DNA of 64,000 nt from an uncultured Coriobacteriaceae bacterium. Lineage in GTDB: Bacteria; Actinomycetota; Coriobacteriia; Coriobacteriales; Eggerthellaceae. The stretch is from positions 62,001 through 126,000 of the forward strand of contig CACXMZ010000008.1 in the NCBI GenBank assembly GCA_902768975.1, in the 5' to 3' direction. This document shows, piece after piece, positions 42,687 through 50,194 of this stretch. Under the pieces are notes generated by a model. That model was not told where the DNA came from, searched no databases, and saw nothing but the letters and a program-made list of their open reading frames with translations. The number at the start of each line of letters is the position of its first letter. Position 1 is the first letter of the stretch. A program made the position numbers and the translations under genes.

Positions 42687-42756
42687 ACCCCAGATACCCT
42701 TTTGAGGTATACACGATTTCCAATCGTGCTCCTTCGGCCAGCTCGGACATCTCTCC
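42665..42756 (-). tRNA. tRNA-Ser(GGA)
   Basis: A 92-nt serine tRNA with encoded CCA, acceptor GGAGAGA / TCTCTCC, a long variable arm (TACCTC... GGGTA type), and anticodon loop TTGGAAA, giving anticodon GGA (reads UCC/UCU). Its terminator is the hairpin at 42631-42653. Confidence 0.93.
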
Positions 42757-42799
42757 GTTTATAAGCGGCACCCAATTCAGGCATCGCATAATTACTGTT

Positions 42800-42844
42800 G
42801 GACATTGCAGGATTTGAACCTGCGACCCACTGTTTGTAAGGCAG
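42800..42844 (-). pseudogene. 3' fragment of a tRNA-Val(TAC)-like gene
   Basis: Forty-five bases match the 3' part of the intact tRNA-Val at 44700-44744 in 39 positions, from the acceptor through the T-arm to the anticodon arm (anticodon TAC kept). Two of the differences are compensatory in the T-stem (C-G for T-A), so the fragment descends from a once functional, different tRNA. The D-arm and 5' acceptor strand are absent and CCA is lost. It lies just before the hipBA module. Confidence 0.75.
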
Positions 42845-43017
42845 TCCTGATAGTATATCAGAACGTTTCAGGATTCTTGCCATTTTTGCGCGTGTTGCTG
42901 TTTTCACCGTGGTACCACATAACCGCATTGAAGAGTTGTACTGCGTCGTCAAAGGCCTTTTCATGCATGCTATTGCAGTATGCCAAAAAGTTACCTAGGA
43001 AACGAGGGACGAGATAA
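42845..43017. other. Intergenic stretch between tRNA fragment and hip operators
   Basis: About 170 AT-rich bases without a supported gene. The minus strand can be read as a short peptide (FLGNFLAYCNSMHEKAFDD and onward, stop near 42858) that looks protein-like but lacks a proper start region. It could be the end of a gene cut by insertion. Confidence 0.35.
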
Positions 43018-43105
43018 ATGCGAACGCATAAATGTAGCATTATTCTCCTTGAATTATGCGTACGCATTAGTTATAGTTATTTCAACAATATTTATGCGAA
43101 CGCAT
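43018..43105. promoter_or_regulatory. Three equally spaced palindromic operators of hipBA
   Basis: ATGCGAACGCAT at 43018-43029, ATGCGTACGCAT at 43056-43067 and ATGCGAACGCAT at 43094-43105 share the form TTATGCG(a/t)(a/t)CGCATAA and are exactly 38 bp apart. The last ends 16 bp before the hipB start. HipB-type antitoxins repress their own operon through such repeated palindromes. Confidence 0.85.
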
Positions 43106-43121
43106 AACAGAAAGGATCGCG

Positions 43122-43334
43122 ATGCAAGTCTTTACTCCATCGGATATTGGCATAGCAATACGTCTGCGCCGTCAAGAACTTGGCCTGACTCAAATTGAAT
43201 TAGCTGAACGTGTGGGCGTAGGTATTACGTACTTATCGAACATCGAAAACGGCAAGGAAACGGCTGAAATTGGCAAGGCGCTGCATATTCTTTCGATGCT
43301 CGGCTTGAATATGTACGTGGAGGAGCGCGTATGA
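43122..43334 (+). CDS. hipB: HipB-family antitoxin / HTH repressor
   Basis: 70 residues, a Cro/C1-type helix-turn-helix: 'IGIAIRLRRQELGLTQIELAERVGVGITYLSNIENGK'. In the HipBA systems this protein dimerises on operator palindromes and holds the HipA kinase inactive. The gene overlaps hipA by four bases (ATGA), so the two are coupled. Three palindromic operators lie upstream. The start follows an AAAGGA ribosome site. Confidence 0.92.
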   Translation: MQVFTPSDIGIAIRLRRQELGLTQIELAERVGVGITYLSNIENGKETAEIGKALHILSMLGLNMYVEERV

Positions 43335-44635
43335 AAACGCGACTGGACGTATTCCGCGTTATTGGCAACGAACTTGTACACGTTGGTGTAATCGAACGTG
43401 CCCAACGCGGTGGCGACGAATCTTTTTCGTACGCAGATTCTTATCTAGAGCGAGGCAATGTTGCGCCGCTTTCGTTGTCCTTGCCCCTTACGTCGAAAAA
43501 GTATTCCGCACGGGAAGCGCGTCCTTATTTTGCTGGTTTGCTTCCAGAAGGGCCTACCCGCGAAGCTCTTGTAAATAGCCTCGGGATTCCCAACGACGAC
43601 TATCTCGCTATTTTGGAAGCAGTTGGCCTTGAGTGTATAGGCGACGTTGTTGTGCGCCCAGCCCAGGAAAACTCGAATCTACCAAGCGTGCCTTGGGATA
43701 CAGGCACATACGAATCTTTGAACAAGGCAAGCTTGCGCGAAACCCTTTCGACCCTTTCCTCGCTTTCAAAGTCGAATGAACAGTCGCGGCTTTCGCTTGC
43801 TGGAACACAGGGCAAAGTTGGGCTTGCACACATACCGGGCGCTGATATGGGCGATGGATGGTTGCGCCCATTGAGTGGGGCTGCATCGACCCATATTCTT
43901 AAGACAAGCAATTTTTCGCGCATTGCTGACTTTGAAATAATTTGCATGGGCGCGGCAGCTGTATGTGGCATTCGTTCAGCTCGTGTTGACGTCCTTTCAC
44001 TTGGTGGCACGGTTGCATGCGTTGAGCGTTTTGATCGCGCGGTGGATGTGCAAGGAAGCGATTTGCGTGTCGAGCGTCTTCATCAGGAAGACTTGGCTCA
44101 GGCTTTTGGCATGACTTCAGGCGCAAAGTATGCCGAACTAGAAGGCGGGTCGTATGCCGCTATTGCGCGCTTGCTTGAAACGCGTTCGACGGCTCCGTTG
44201 GAAGATGTTGACCAGCTTGCGCGTATAGCTGTTTTAAATTACCTGGTTGGCAATTGCGACAACCATTTGAAGAACCTTTCAATCACGCATTCAGGGTCAA
44301 CGATTAGGCTTGCACCAGCATATGACCTTGTGTGCACAACGTTCTTCGAGCGCTTTTCGCGCGAAATGGGTATGCGGATTGGCTCGACGCGCATGATTGA
44401 CGATGTTACGCCTCCCGATTTTGCCTTGCTGGCAAAGGACCTTGGCATTGGCGTGAAGCGTATGCAGAGTATCTGTTCCGATTTGGTAGATGCGCTTCCT
44501 GCAGCCCTTTCAGGGGTTGGCGAAAAGGATTCTTCAATAAACGATAGCCTTCCTTATTCAGCCGACAACATAATCGAGGACATGCACCCTCGTATTGGCG
44601 TGGCTAGGTCGTTTGTACAGGGCGTTTTTAGGTGA
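43331..44635 (+). CDS. hipA: HipA-family serine/threonine kinase toxin
   Basis: 434 residues with the HipA N-terminal subdomain ('YFAGLLPEGPTREAL'), the autophosphorylation/P-loop segment 'LSLAGTQGKVGL' with Ser155 matching Ser150 of E. coli HipA, the catalytic Asp310 in 'VGNCDNHLKNLS' and metal-binding Asp332 in 'APAYDLV'. E. coli HipA phosphorylates glutamyl-tRNA synthetase and induces dormancy; the target here is unknown. Codon use includes many Glu GAA but AT-richer third positions than core genes. The gene ends 60 bp before a tRNA-Val, and a tRNA-Val fragment lies before the module. Confidence 0.92.
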   Translation: MKTRLDVFRVIGNELVHVGVIERAQRGGDESFSYADSYLERGNVAPLSLSLPLTSKKYSAREARPYFAGLLPEGPTREALVNSLGIPNDDYLAILEAVGLECIGDVVVRPAQENSNLPSVPWDTGTYESLNKASLRETLSTLSSLSKSNEQSRLSLAGTQGKVGLAHIPGADMGDGWLRPLSGAASTHILKTSNFSRIADFEIICMGAAAVCGIRSARVDVLSLGGTVACVERFDRAVDVQGSDLRVERLHQEDLAQAFGMTSGAKYAELEGGSYAAIARLLETRSTAPLEDVDQLARIAVLNYLVGNCDNHLKNLSITHSGSTIRLAPAYDLVCTTFFERFSREMGMRIGSTRMIDDVTPPDFALLAKDLGIGVKRMQSICSDLVDALPAALSGVGEKDSSINDSLPYSADNIIEDMHPRIGVARSFVQGVFR

Positions 44636-44658
44636 AGCGCAAGTTGAGGCAAGTAAAC

Positions 44659-44685
44659 AGGCCAGCCGCACGATGCGACTGGCCT
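44659..44685. terminator. Hairpin between hipA and tRNA-Val
   Basis: AGGCCAG-C-CGCA / TGCG-A-CTGGCCT (44659-44685, three-base loop) with one mismatch lies between the convergent ends of hipA and tRNA-Val. A T-rich stretch follows on the plus side (ATGTTTTA). It may terminate both transcripts. Confidence 0.65.
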
Positions 44686-44695
44686 ACATGTTTTA

Positions 44696-44770
44696 TGGTG
44701 GGCGTTGTAGGATTTGAACCTACGACCTACTGCTTGTAAGGCAGTTGCGCTCCCGCTGCGCCAAACGCCC
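44696..44770 (-). tRNA. tRNA-Val(TAC)
   Basis: A 75-nt tRNA including encoded CCA; acceptor GGGCGTT / AACGCCC, T-loop GGTTCAAATCC, anticodon loop CTTACAA giving anticodon TAC (reads GUA/GUG). It is the intact gene at the hip island border. Confidence 0.94.
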
Positions 44771-44799
44771 AAGGCTTGGATATTATGCCCTAAGTAACC

Positions 44800-45516
44800 T
44801 TACAAGGCAAGAAGTTGCTCGATAAGTTGTGAACCGCTCGCCACGTCCAGCGTGCCACTGAAGGCGGTAAGTAGGTGGCCTTCCGAGTCCAGCACGTACA
44901 TGGTGGGCAGGTAATAGACTTCGGTTTCGCGGGCAGCTTCACCCGTATCGTCGTAGTAGACAGGGTAGCTATACGAACCTTGCTCCATCCATTCCTTAAT
45001 GCTTTCGGGCGTGTCGCGCCCGCTTGCAACTGAAGAGTCCACCATCACAAAATTAACCTGGTCACCATAGCGTTCCCAAAGCTTTTGGATTTCGGGGGCT
45101 TCGGCATTGCAGGGCGGGCACCAGGTGGCCCAAAAGCCCAACAGCGTCGGCTTGCCATAGAAGCTCGAAAGGCTCACCTCGGTGCCGTCGATCGCTTTGA
45201 TACTGAAGTCGTCGAAGATGAGGTATTCGCCAGCCGCGCCCGAAGAATCGCTTCCGCTTGAGGTACTGCCTTCAGCGCCCGCGCTGCTCGTAGCATCGGC
45301 CGAATTGCTAGCCGCTGCACCCGCGCTGGCACCCGCGTTCGCATTGGCACCCTCACCTTCAGCCGTACTGCTCGCAGCACTCGCACTGCTAAGGTTCGGA
45401 ATTGCCGTGCCCTGCCCAGCCGTGAGCGCGCCATAGCCAAGGCCAGCAACGACCATGACGGCAACGATGGCCACCAGGCTTACAATCAGTCCCTTTTTGC
45501 TGTTTCCGTTTTCCAT
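44800..45516 (-). CDS. Membrane-anchored TlpA/ResA-type thioredoxin
   Basis: 238 residues. One N-terminal TM helix (about 8-29) is followed by a long Ala/Ser/Gly linker (about 35-95) and a redoxin domain with the active site 'WATWCPPCNAEAPE' (Cys133, Cys136), a conserved 'SSFYGKPTLLGF' and the cis-Pro loop 'YYLPTMYVLD'. The domain faces outside and should reduce disulfides or haem-binding apo-proteins. It follows ccdA by seven bases on the same strand, so CcdA probably supplies the electrons. Confidence 0.9.
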   Translation of the reverse strand: MENGNSKKGLIVSLVAIVAVMVVAGLGYGALTAGQGTAIPNLSSASAASSTAEGEGANANAGASAGAAASNSADATSSAGAEGSTSSGSDSSGAAGEYLIFDDFSIKAIDGTEVSLSSFYGKPTLLGFWATWCPPCNAEAPEIQKLWERYGDQVNFVMVDSSVASGRDTPESIKEWMEQGSYSYPVYYDDTGEAARETEVYYLPTMYVLDSEGHLLTAFSGTLDVASGSQLIEQLLAL

Positions 45517-45523
45517 ATTTCAC

Positions 45524-46216
45524 CTATCCGGCAAGCACAGAAAGCCACCGGCTCATCTGCCCGCTTGCCATAAGAATGCCAACAATAATCAAAAGCACGC
45601 CGCACACCTTATTAACCACGGTGTAGTGCTGTTTAACCCAGGTGAACGCCCCTTCAAGCCGGTCTATAAGCACCGCTGTTAGAACGAAGGGAACGCCCAA
45701 ACCGAGCGAATAACACAAAAGCAAGAGTACGCCCTGGGCTGCAGAACCTGTACTGGCTGCAAGCGAAAGGGCGGACCCCAAAAAAGCACCCACGCAAGGT
45801 GTCCAGCCTATGGCGAACACTATGCCGAACAGCGCCGAAGAAAGAAAACCACGCGGCGGTTTGTTCACGTTGGGGCGTAAAGTTTTCTGGAGGGCGTCAA
45901 TGCGGATGATGCCCATAAAGTGCAGGCCAAAGAAGATAACCACCAGCCCGCAGACCACATTCAAAACGGCTTGGTTTGCGGTGAAAAAACTCCCTACGCT
46001 TCCAGCGAAAGCACCCATAAGTGTGAAGAGCAAGGTAAAGCCAAGAACAAAGCCCAGGGCCGAAACGAATGTATTGCGCAAGCTTGAAGCAGCGCTGGAA
46101 GCTTCACCAGCCCCCACGCCGCCTGCAAAGTAGGCCACATACACAGGCAGCAGCGGCAGCAGGCAGGGTGAAATAAAGGTAATCACCCCTTCGAGAAATG
46201 TAATCAAATACGTCAC
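45524..46216 (-). CDS. ccdA: Cytochrome c biogenesis protein CcdA
   Basis: 230 residues with six TM helices and the two redox Cys regions 'GVITFISPCLLPLLPVYVAYF' and 'FAIGWTPCVGAFLG'. CcdA passes electrons from cytosolic thioredoxin across the membrane to extracytoplasmic TlpA-type thioredoxins. The partner gene follows at seven bases. In this organism the pair could serve haem attachment to the CxxCH sensor at 7166, but no cytochrome c synthase is visible. Confidence 0.93.
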   Translation of the reverse strand: MTYLITFLEGVITFISPCLLPLLPVYVAYFAGGVGAGEASSAASSLRNTFVSALGFVLGFTLLFTLMGAFAGSVGSFFTANQAVLNVVCGLVVIFFGLHFMGIIRIDALQKTLRPNVNKPPRGFLSSALFGIVFAIGWTPCVGAFLGSALSLAASTGSAAQGVLLLLCYSLGLGVPFVLTAVLIDRLEGAFTWVKQHYTVVNKVCGVLLIIVGILMASGQMSRWLSVLAG

Positions 46217-46339
46217 GGCATCTCCTGCTGTTTGCTTCCCCTGTTACGTGTTATTCTAACAACTTGTTGTGCACGAATATGTGATTCTGTCACTCCTGCA
46301 TACGGCAGACTATACGGCGCCGCTTGAAGGAAAGAACGA
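46217..46339. other. Divergent promoter region between ccdA and mntP
   Basis: This 123-bp gap serves two divergent genes. A Mn-sensing yybP-ykoY riboswitch was looked for before mntP and not seen; the gap lacks the needed helices. No clear operator was recognised. Confidence 0.35.
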
Positions 46340-46897
46340 GTGGGTATTCTAGAAGTCATACTTATTGGTATAGCGCTTTCGGCCGACGCCATGAGCGTAA
46401 CCATCTGCAACCTGGTGGCAAACCCCAGGCTTTCGCACGCCCGCGCCTTCCTCATGCCGCTGTTCTTCGGGCTCTTCCAGGGCCTTATGCCCGTGCTGGG
46501 CTACTACGCAGGTTCCCTCGCGGGTGATTTCGTCGAAACCTATTCGGGTATCATCGCGCTGGTCATCCTTGGCTTCGTGGGCGGCAAAATGCTGTGGGAC
46601 GGCATCCACGACAGCGGGGAAGACGAACTGGAAGCCGCGCGCGACCACGTAAGCATTGCGTCCATCCTTGCCCAGGCGGTCGCCACGAGCATCGACGCCT
46701 TTGCGGTGGGTATTACCCTTGCCGCCACAAGCGAACCTATCTTTGTGGACGCGGGAATCATCGCCCTGTGCACCTTCCTGCTCTGCCTTGTTATGGTGGC
46801 GCTCGGCCGCAAACTGGGCGAACACTTTGGCGCCCGCGCGCAAATCGCTGGCGGCATCATTCTTATTCTCATTGGCATTAAAGCCTGCTTCTTTTAA
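46340..46897 (+). CDS. mntP: Manganese efflux pump MntP
   Basis: 185 residues with six TM helices and the MntP pattern: 'ILIGIALSADAMSVTICNLV' (key Asp in TM1), 'ALVILGFVGGKMLWDGI', 'AQAVATSIDAFAVGITLA' (second Asp) and the final 'GGIILILIGIKAC'. It exports Mn(II). The GTG at 46340 has an AAGGAAAG site upstream. No regulatory RNA was seen. Together with the ArsP_2-type exporter at 203, the window has two probable metal exporters. Confidence 0.93.
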   Translation: MGILEVILIGIALSADAMSVTICNLVANPRLSHARAFLMPLFFGLFQGLMPVLGYYAGSLAGDFVETYSGIIALVILGFVGGKMLWDGIHDSGEDELEAARDHVSIASILAQAVATSIDAFAVGITLAATSEPIFVDAGIIALCTFLLCLVMVALGRKLGEHFGARAQIAGGIILILIGIKACFF

Positions 46898-47049
46898 GCC
46901 GTGAAAAGCGCCTGGGAAAAGGGCGCAGGGGACTTTCCCTAGCGGAGGGTTTCTTCCCAGTTTGAAATAATTCCCCTTGTGTGCGCACCCTACTAGGGGT
47001 AGACTTGTCCGTTGGAATTAAGCCATATATGTAGTAGAAAGGACTCGAA

Positions 47050-47460
47050 ATGGCTGACGCAGCAAAATCGTTCACAGAAGAATTTAAGGAATTCATCGCC
47101 AAGGGTAATGTCATGAATTTGGCAGTTGGTATTATCATCGGCGGTGCATTTCAGGCAATCGTAGGCGCCCTGGTAGACAACATCATTATGCCTATCGTTG
47201 GCGCTGCCATGGGTGGCGTTGACTTTTCTGGCCTGGCCGTTACGGTGGGCTCTGCCCAGATCGGCTACGGCGCATTCATCCAGGCTGTCATCGACTTCAT
47301 CCTTATCGCCCTCGTGGTGTTCTGGATCGTGAAGGCCTACAACAAGGCAACTGCGCCGGAAGAAGAAGCCCCTGCGCGTACCTGCCCCTATTGCAAGGAA
47401 GAAGTTGCCGAAGACGCAACCAAGTGCCCGCACTGCGCAAGCGACATCGCTGCTGCTTAA
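47050..47460 (+). CDS. mscL: Large-conductance mechanosensitive channel MscL with C-terminal zinc ribbon
   Basis: 136 residues. The MscL core has 'FKEFIAKGNVMNLAVGIIIGGAFQAIV' for TM1 and pore, 'DNIIMPIVG' and a shortened periplasmic loop ('MGGVDFSGLAVTVG'), then TM2 'AFIQAVIDFILIALVVFWIVKA'. In place of the usual charged C-terminal helical bundle the tail has two CxxC knuckles, 'CPYC' (112-115) and 'CPHC' (126-129), a zinc ribbon. MscL opens under membrane tension to save cells from osmotic downshock. The zinc ribbon may assemble the cytosolic pentamer or bind a partner. A terminator follows. Confidence 0.94.
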   Translation: MADAAKSFTEEFKEFIAKGNVMNLAVGIIIGGAFQAIVGALVDNIIMPIVGAAMGGVDFSGLAVTVGSAQIGYGAFIQAVIDFILIALVVFWIVKAYNKATAPEEEAPARTCPYCKEEVAEDATKCPHCASDIAAA

Positions 47461-47485
47461 TCGCGCGCAACTACGGCAAACAAAA

Positions 47486-47510
47486 AGGCGTCCTGCGGGG
47501 CGCCTTTTTT
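47486..47510 (+). terminator. Intrinsic terminator of mscL
   Basis: AGGCGTCC / GGGCGCCT (47486-47493 and 47498-47505) form an 8-bp stem with one T-G pair and a TGCG loop, followed by TTTTT. Confidence 0.9.
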
Positions 47511-47605
47511 CACATGAAGTTTGAACTGCGTGCTTAAGATTGGGTGCGCTGCGTGGTGGGAAAGCCGCGTGCCTAAACTGGGGGACCCGTGTGGCAACCA
47601 GGTGT

Positions 47606-48769
47606 TTAAGCCGTGGCGCGCCGCGCCGAAGCAATGCTCTTCTGTTCGTAAAGCATCTTGTCGGCCTTGGCAATAAGGTCGCTCATCTTGCTTTGCGGCG
47701 TGGTGCATTTCACAAAGCCCACGCTTGCTTCAAGCGGGTAGCTGATACCAGTTTCTTCGGCCGACTGGCTAATGCGGTTCTTAAGCGTAGACATAACGCT
47801 TTGTGCAAAGCTTTCGTCCGCCCCACTTGCAACGACCACAAATTCGTCGCCACCCCAGCGGGAAGCGAAGCCATGATATTCGTCGGCAGCATTCGCAATA
47901 CCTTTGGCCACCGCGCGCAGGGCACGGTCGCCTTCCAGGTGGCCCCGCGTGTCGTTAATCTGCTTGAAGTTGTCCACGTCGAGCACGAACAGGTACAGGG
48001 GCGCATCTTCGGAAGCCGTAGGAATGCTTTCCAAAATGTATTCGTCGGCACGACGGCGGTTGTTCAGGCCCGTCAATGCATCGTTGTAGATTTGTGTTTC
48101 CTGAAGGTTGGAAAACAGGAAGATAAATGCGAAGGCATTAGCCAGCGGCATAACAGGCGTGTTCTGTACCACGGCGTCGATAATGCCGCCTGTGGTACAC
48201 ATCAAAATAAAGACAATCATGGTGAGGTAGGTGCGCCTGCGGTAAGGCACCTTTTCGTTTACGAGCAGAACAATCGCGTGGCCAATAATGGCAATACCAT
48301 AGATGTTGTCCACTATGCCGGTAAGGCCTACCAGCGGCCCAGGCACCAGTTCACCTTCAGGCCCAATACTGAAGACCATGCCATTAAAAATGGAAACAAT
48401 GTAGCAAACCACCAGGATAGCAAACGGTATGAGCGTCATAATGCGTGCCAGCATATTGCCTACCAGTTTTGACTGGAATTTAATTTCCGCAAACCAGAAC
48501 CAGTGGTACACCATAAAGGGAATAAGCATGGTGTCTACAATTTTGAAGAAGCTGCCAAGCGCACGCGGGGCGGCAATAATGCCACCTTCAATGAGCACCC
48601 AGAGAAGTTCAAGGATCACAAAGCCAAGGAAACACAAGGTCATGCCACGGAAATAGCGGTTTTCGTGTTCGGAACCTACGTTATATGAAATCTTGGACAA
48701 AATGACCAAAGCCGTAAGAATGCAGAACACGTTAACTGCGGCATATACAAATACGTACCGTGCGTCCAT
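47606..48769 (-). CDS. Membrane diguanylate cyclase (GGDEF)
   Basis: 387 residues: about seven TM helices (residues 1-220), a short coiled linker and a C-terminal GGDEF domain with 'LFVLDVDNFKQINDTRGHLEGD' and the active site 'FASRWGGDEFVVVA' (near residue 305). The motif is intact, so it should make cyclic di-GMP. No I-site RxxD is obvious five residues upstream. The signal sensed by the TM part is unknown. It is not obviously co-transcribed with neighbours. A decayed relative lies at 17784-18094. Confidence 0.88.
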   Translation of the reverse strand: MDARYVFVYAAVNVFCILTALVILSKISYNVGSEHENRYFRGMTLCFLGFVILELLWVLIEGGIIAAPRALGSFFKIVDTMLIPFMVYHWFWFAEIKFQSKLVGNMLARIMTLIPFAILVVCYIVSIFNGMVFSIGPEGELVPGPLVGLTGIVDNIYGIAIIGHAIVLLVNEKVPYRRRTYLTMIVFILMCTTGGIIDAVVQNTPVMPLANAFAFIFLFSNLQETQIYNDALTGLNNRRRADEYILESIPTASEDAPLYLFVLDVDNFKQINDTRGHLEGDRALRAVAKGIANAADEYHGFASRWGGDEFVVVASGADESFAQSVMSTLKNRISQSAEETGISYPLEASVGFVKCTTPQSKMSDLIAKADKMLYEQKSIASARRATA

Positions 48770-48975
48770 TGGGTCCCTTCTACGTCCTTCATGCGCTTTT
48801 ACGAAAAGCTACTTGTCGTGTATATGATACCATTCCTCGCCCTGTCCAAGTAAGGACAACCGCTCTTGTTCTTGTCTCATTGGGGGGAAGAAGAGCAATG
48901 CGAGCGAGCCGTTTTAAGGCTGGATTACGCTTACCGTAACGGTTGATTCGCAGGTAGTCGAAAAGTCAGCGAGGT
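48770..48975. other. Intergenic gap between GGDEF and rlmB genes
   Basis: About 206 bp between two minus-strand genes. A short inverted pair GTCC/GGAC (near 48848-48861) lies on the upstream side of the GGDEF gene. No gene or RNA was recognised. Confidence 0.3.
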
Positions 48976-49722
48976 TTAGTAGTTCTGGCGAAGCCATTCG
49001 TACATGCAGGCTGTTGCCGACTGCGCCACATTAAGCGAAGCCACTTCGCCCATCTGCGGCAGGGCCACCAAAAAGTCGCAGGCTTCAAGCGTGAGGCGCG
49101 CCAGACCTTCGCCTTCGTTACCCATAATAAGCACCATCTTGCCCTTCAGGTTGGCTTCCCAAGTGGTAGTTTCGGCCTTTTCGGAAGCGCCCGCCACCCA
49201 GAAGCCTTCTTCTTTCAGGCGCTCGCAAGTCTGCTTGATGTTCGCCACCTGGGCCAGGGGCACGCGCACCACCGCACCGGCGCTGCTTTTATAGGTGGCA
49301 GCCGTAACATGGGCACTGCGCTTGTTGGGAATTACCACGCCAGCCGCACCCACGCCTTCGGCGGAACGCAGGATGGCACCAAGGTTGCCCGCGTCCGTAA
49401 TATGGTCAAGGATAACCACGAGTGCATGCCCGCCGTTTTCTTCAGCCTGGCGGTTTGCGCGTTCAACAATGTCTTGCAAATTGGCATAAGCGAAAGGCTT
49501 GGCCTGCGCCATAACACCTTGGTGGCTGCCACGTTCAGACTTAGCGTCCAAGTCGGCGCGGCGCGTTTCTTCCACGGGCACACCCGCCTGCTTCGCCTTG
49601 CGCAAAATATCTTGCACGAGGCTGTCGCGCTTCAAGTTGTCGGCAATAAGCAGCCGCTCCACCGGCACACCGGTGCGCAGCGCTTCAATTACGGGGCGTT
49701 TTCCTTCAATGTATTCAGCCAT
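48976..49722 (-). CDS. rlmB: 23S rRNA 2'-O-methyltransferase RlmB (TrmH/SpoU family)
   Basis: 248 residues. N-terminal substrate-binding domain 'IEGKRPVIEALRTGVPVERLLI' and SpoU methylase core with 'VILDHITDAGNLGAILRSAEGVGAAGVVIPNKRS', 'LIMGNEGEGLARLTLEACD' and 'VASLNVAQSATACMYEW', the trefoil-knot SAM-binding motifs. RlmB methylates G2251 (E. coli numbering) of 23S rRNA. The ATG at 49722 is chosen because the domain begins there; a longer reading to 50073 overlaps the divergent gene. A TATAAT sits six bases before the ATG, so the message may be leaderless. Confidence 0.9.
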   Translation of the reverse strand: MAEYIEGKRPVIEALRTGVPVERLLIADNLKRDSLVQDILRKAKQAGVPVEETRRADLDAKSERGSHQGVMAQAKPFAYANLQDIVERANRQAEENGGHALVVILDHITDAGNLGAILRSAEGVGAAGVVIPNKRSAHVTAATYKSSAGAVVRVPLAQVANIKQTCERLKEEGFWVAGASEKAETTTWEANLKGKMVLIMGNEGEGLARLTLEACDFLVALPQMGEVASLNVAQSATACMYEWLRQNY

Positions 49723-49728
49723 AGGGCT

Positions 49729-49734
49729 ATTATA
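49729..49734 (-). promoter_or_regulatory. -10 box next to rlmB start, divergent region
   Basis: On the minus strand TATAAT (49734-49729) ends six bases before the rlmB ATG. The overlapping plus-strand sequence TATTATAGT could be the -10 of the phosphoesterase gene. The two promoters would share almost the same bases. Confidence 0.45.
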
Positions 49735-49756
49735 GTTTATGAAGAAAGGACCCTGC

Positions 49757-50194
49757 GTGAAGATAGGCATCGTTTCAGACTTACATCGCCACCTACCCGT
49801 GTTTGTGGAGCGCGCTTTTGCGGGCTGCGAACGTATTCTGTGCGCGGGCGACACTGAAGACGAATGCCTGCTCTGGCAGCTGCAAACCATAGCACCAGTA
49901 GTGAATGTGCGCGGCAATAACGACTGGAACATTGAAGCGCCTTTTTCAATTACCACCGAAATTGAAGGAGTCACGTTTTTCATGGTGCACCGTCCGCACG
50001 ACATTGGCACCCCTGCGCCAGGCGTGCAGGTGGTCGTGCACGGGCATACGCACACGCCGCGCGACGAAACCATTGCGGGCGTGCGCTACCTCAACCCTGG
50101 TAGCCCTACCTACCCACGCAATAGCGAAGCAAGTTGTATGGTGGTGGAGCTGGAGAACGGGCAGCTTGTAAGTGTTAAAGTAGTAGAAGCATGA
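49757..50194 (+). CDS. YfcE/MJ0936-type metallophosphoesterase
   Basis: 145 residues with the calcineurin-like metal motifs 'IGIVSDLHRH', 'CAGDTED', 'VRGNNDW' and 'VHGHTHTPRDE'. Members hydrolyse phosphodiesters; natural substrates are mostly unknown. The GTG at 49757 is preferred because GAAAGGA lies eight bases upstream and the fold starts there; an ATG at 49739 would add six residues. It overlaps the NYN-domain gene by four bases. Confidence 0.85.
   Translation: MKIGIVSDLHRHLPVFVERAFAGCERILCAGDTEDECLLWQLQTIAPVVNVRGNNDWNIEAPFSITTEIEGVTFFMVHRPHDIGTPAPGVQVVVHGHTHTPRDETIAGVRYLNPGSPTYPRNSEASCMVVELENGQLVSVKVVEA

Noticed and set aside
42477-42764. Plus-strand peptide reading across the tRNA-Ser repeats
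   Set aside because: Its sequence is simply translated tRNA and terminator DNA (the familiar GEMGIRTPD type artefact).
42858-43067. 69-codon minus-strand frame between the tRNA-Val fragment and hipB
   Set aside because: Part of it looks protein-like, but the first residues read through the hip operators, so it cannot be an intact gene. It is noted only as a possible fragment.
43018-43105. Regular repeats taken as a possible CRISPR
   Set aside because: The repeats are 12-16 bp palindromes with 38-bp period, only three copies, and lie directly before hipB; they are operators. No cas gene is present.
46217-46339. Mn-sensing riboswitch before mntP
   Set aside because: The gap is only 123 bp and shared with ccdA, and no yybP-ykoY-like three-way helix arrangement could be drawn.
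49723-50073. Upstream extension of rlmB
   Set aside because: It runs across the divergent phosphoesterase gene and adds no recognisable domain.
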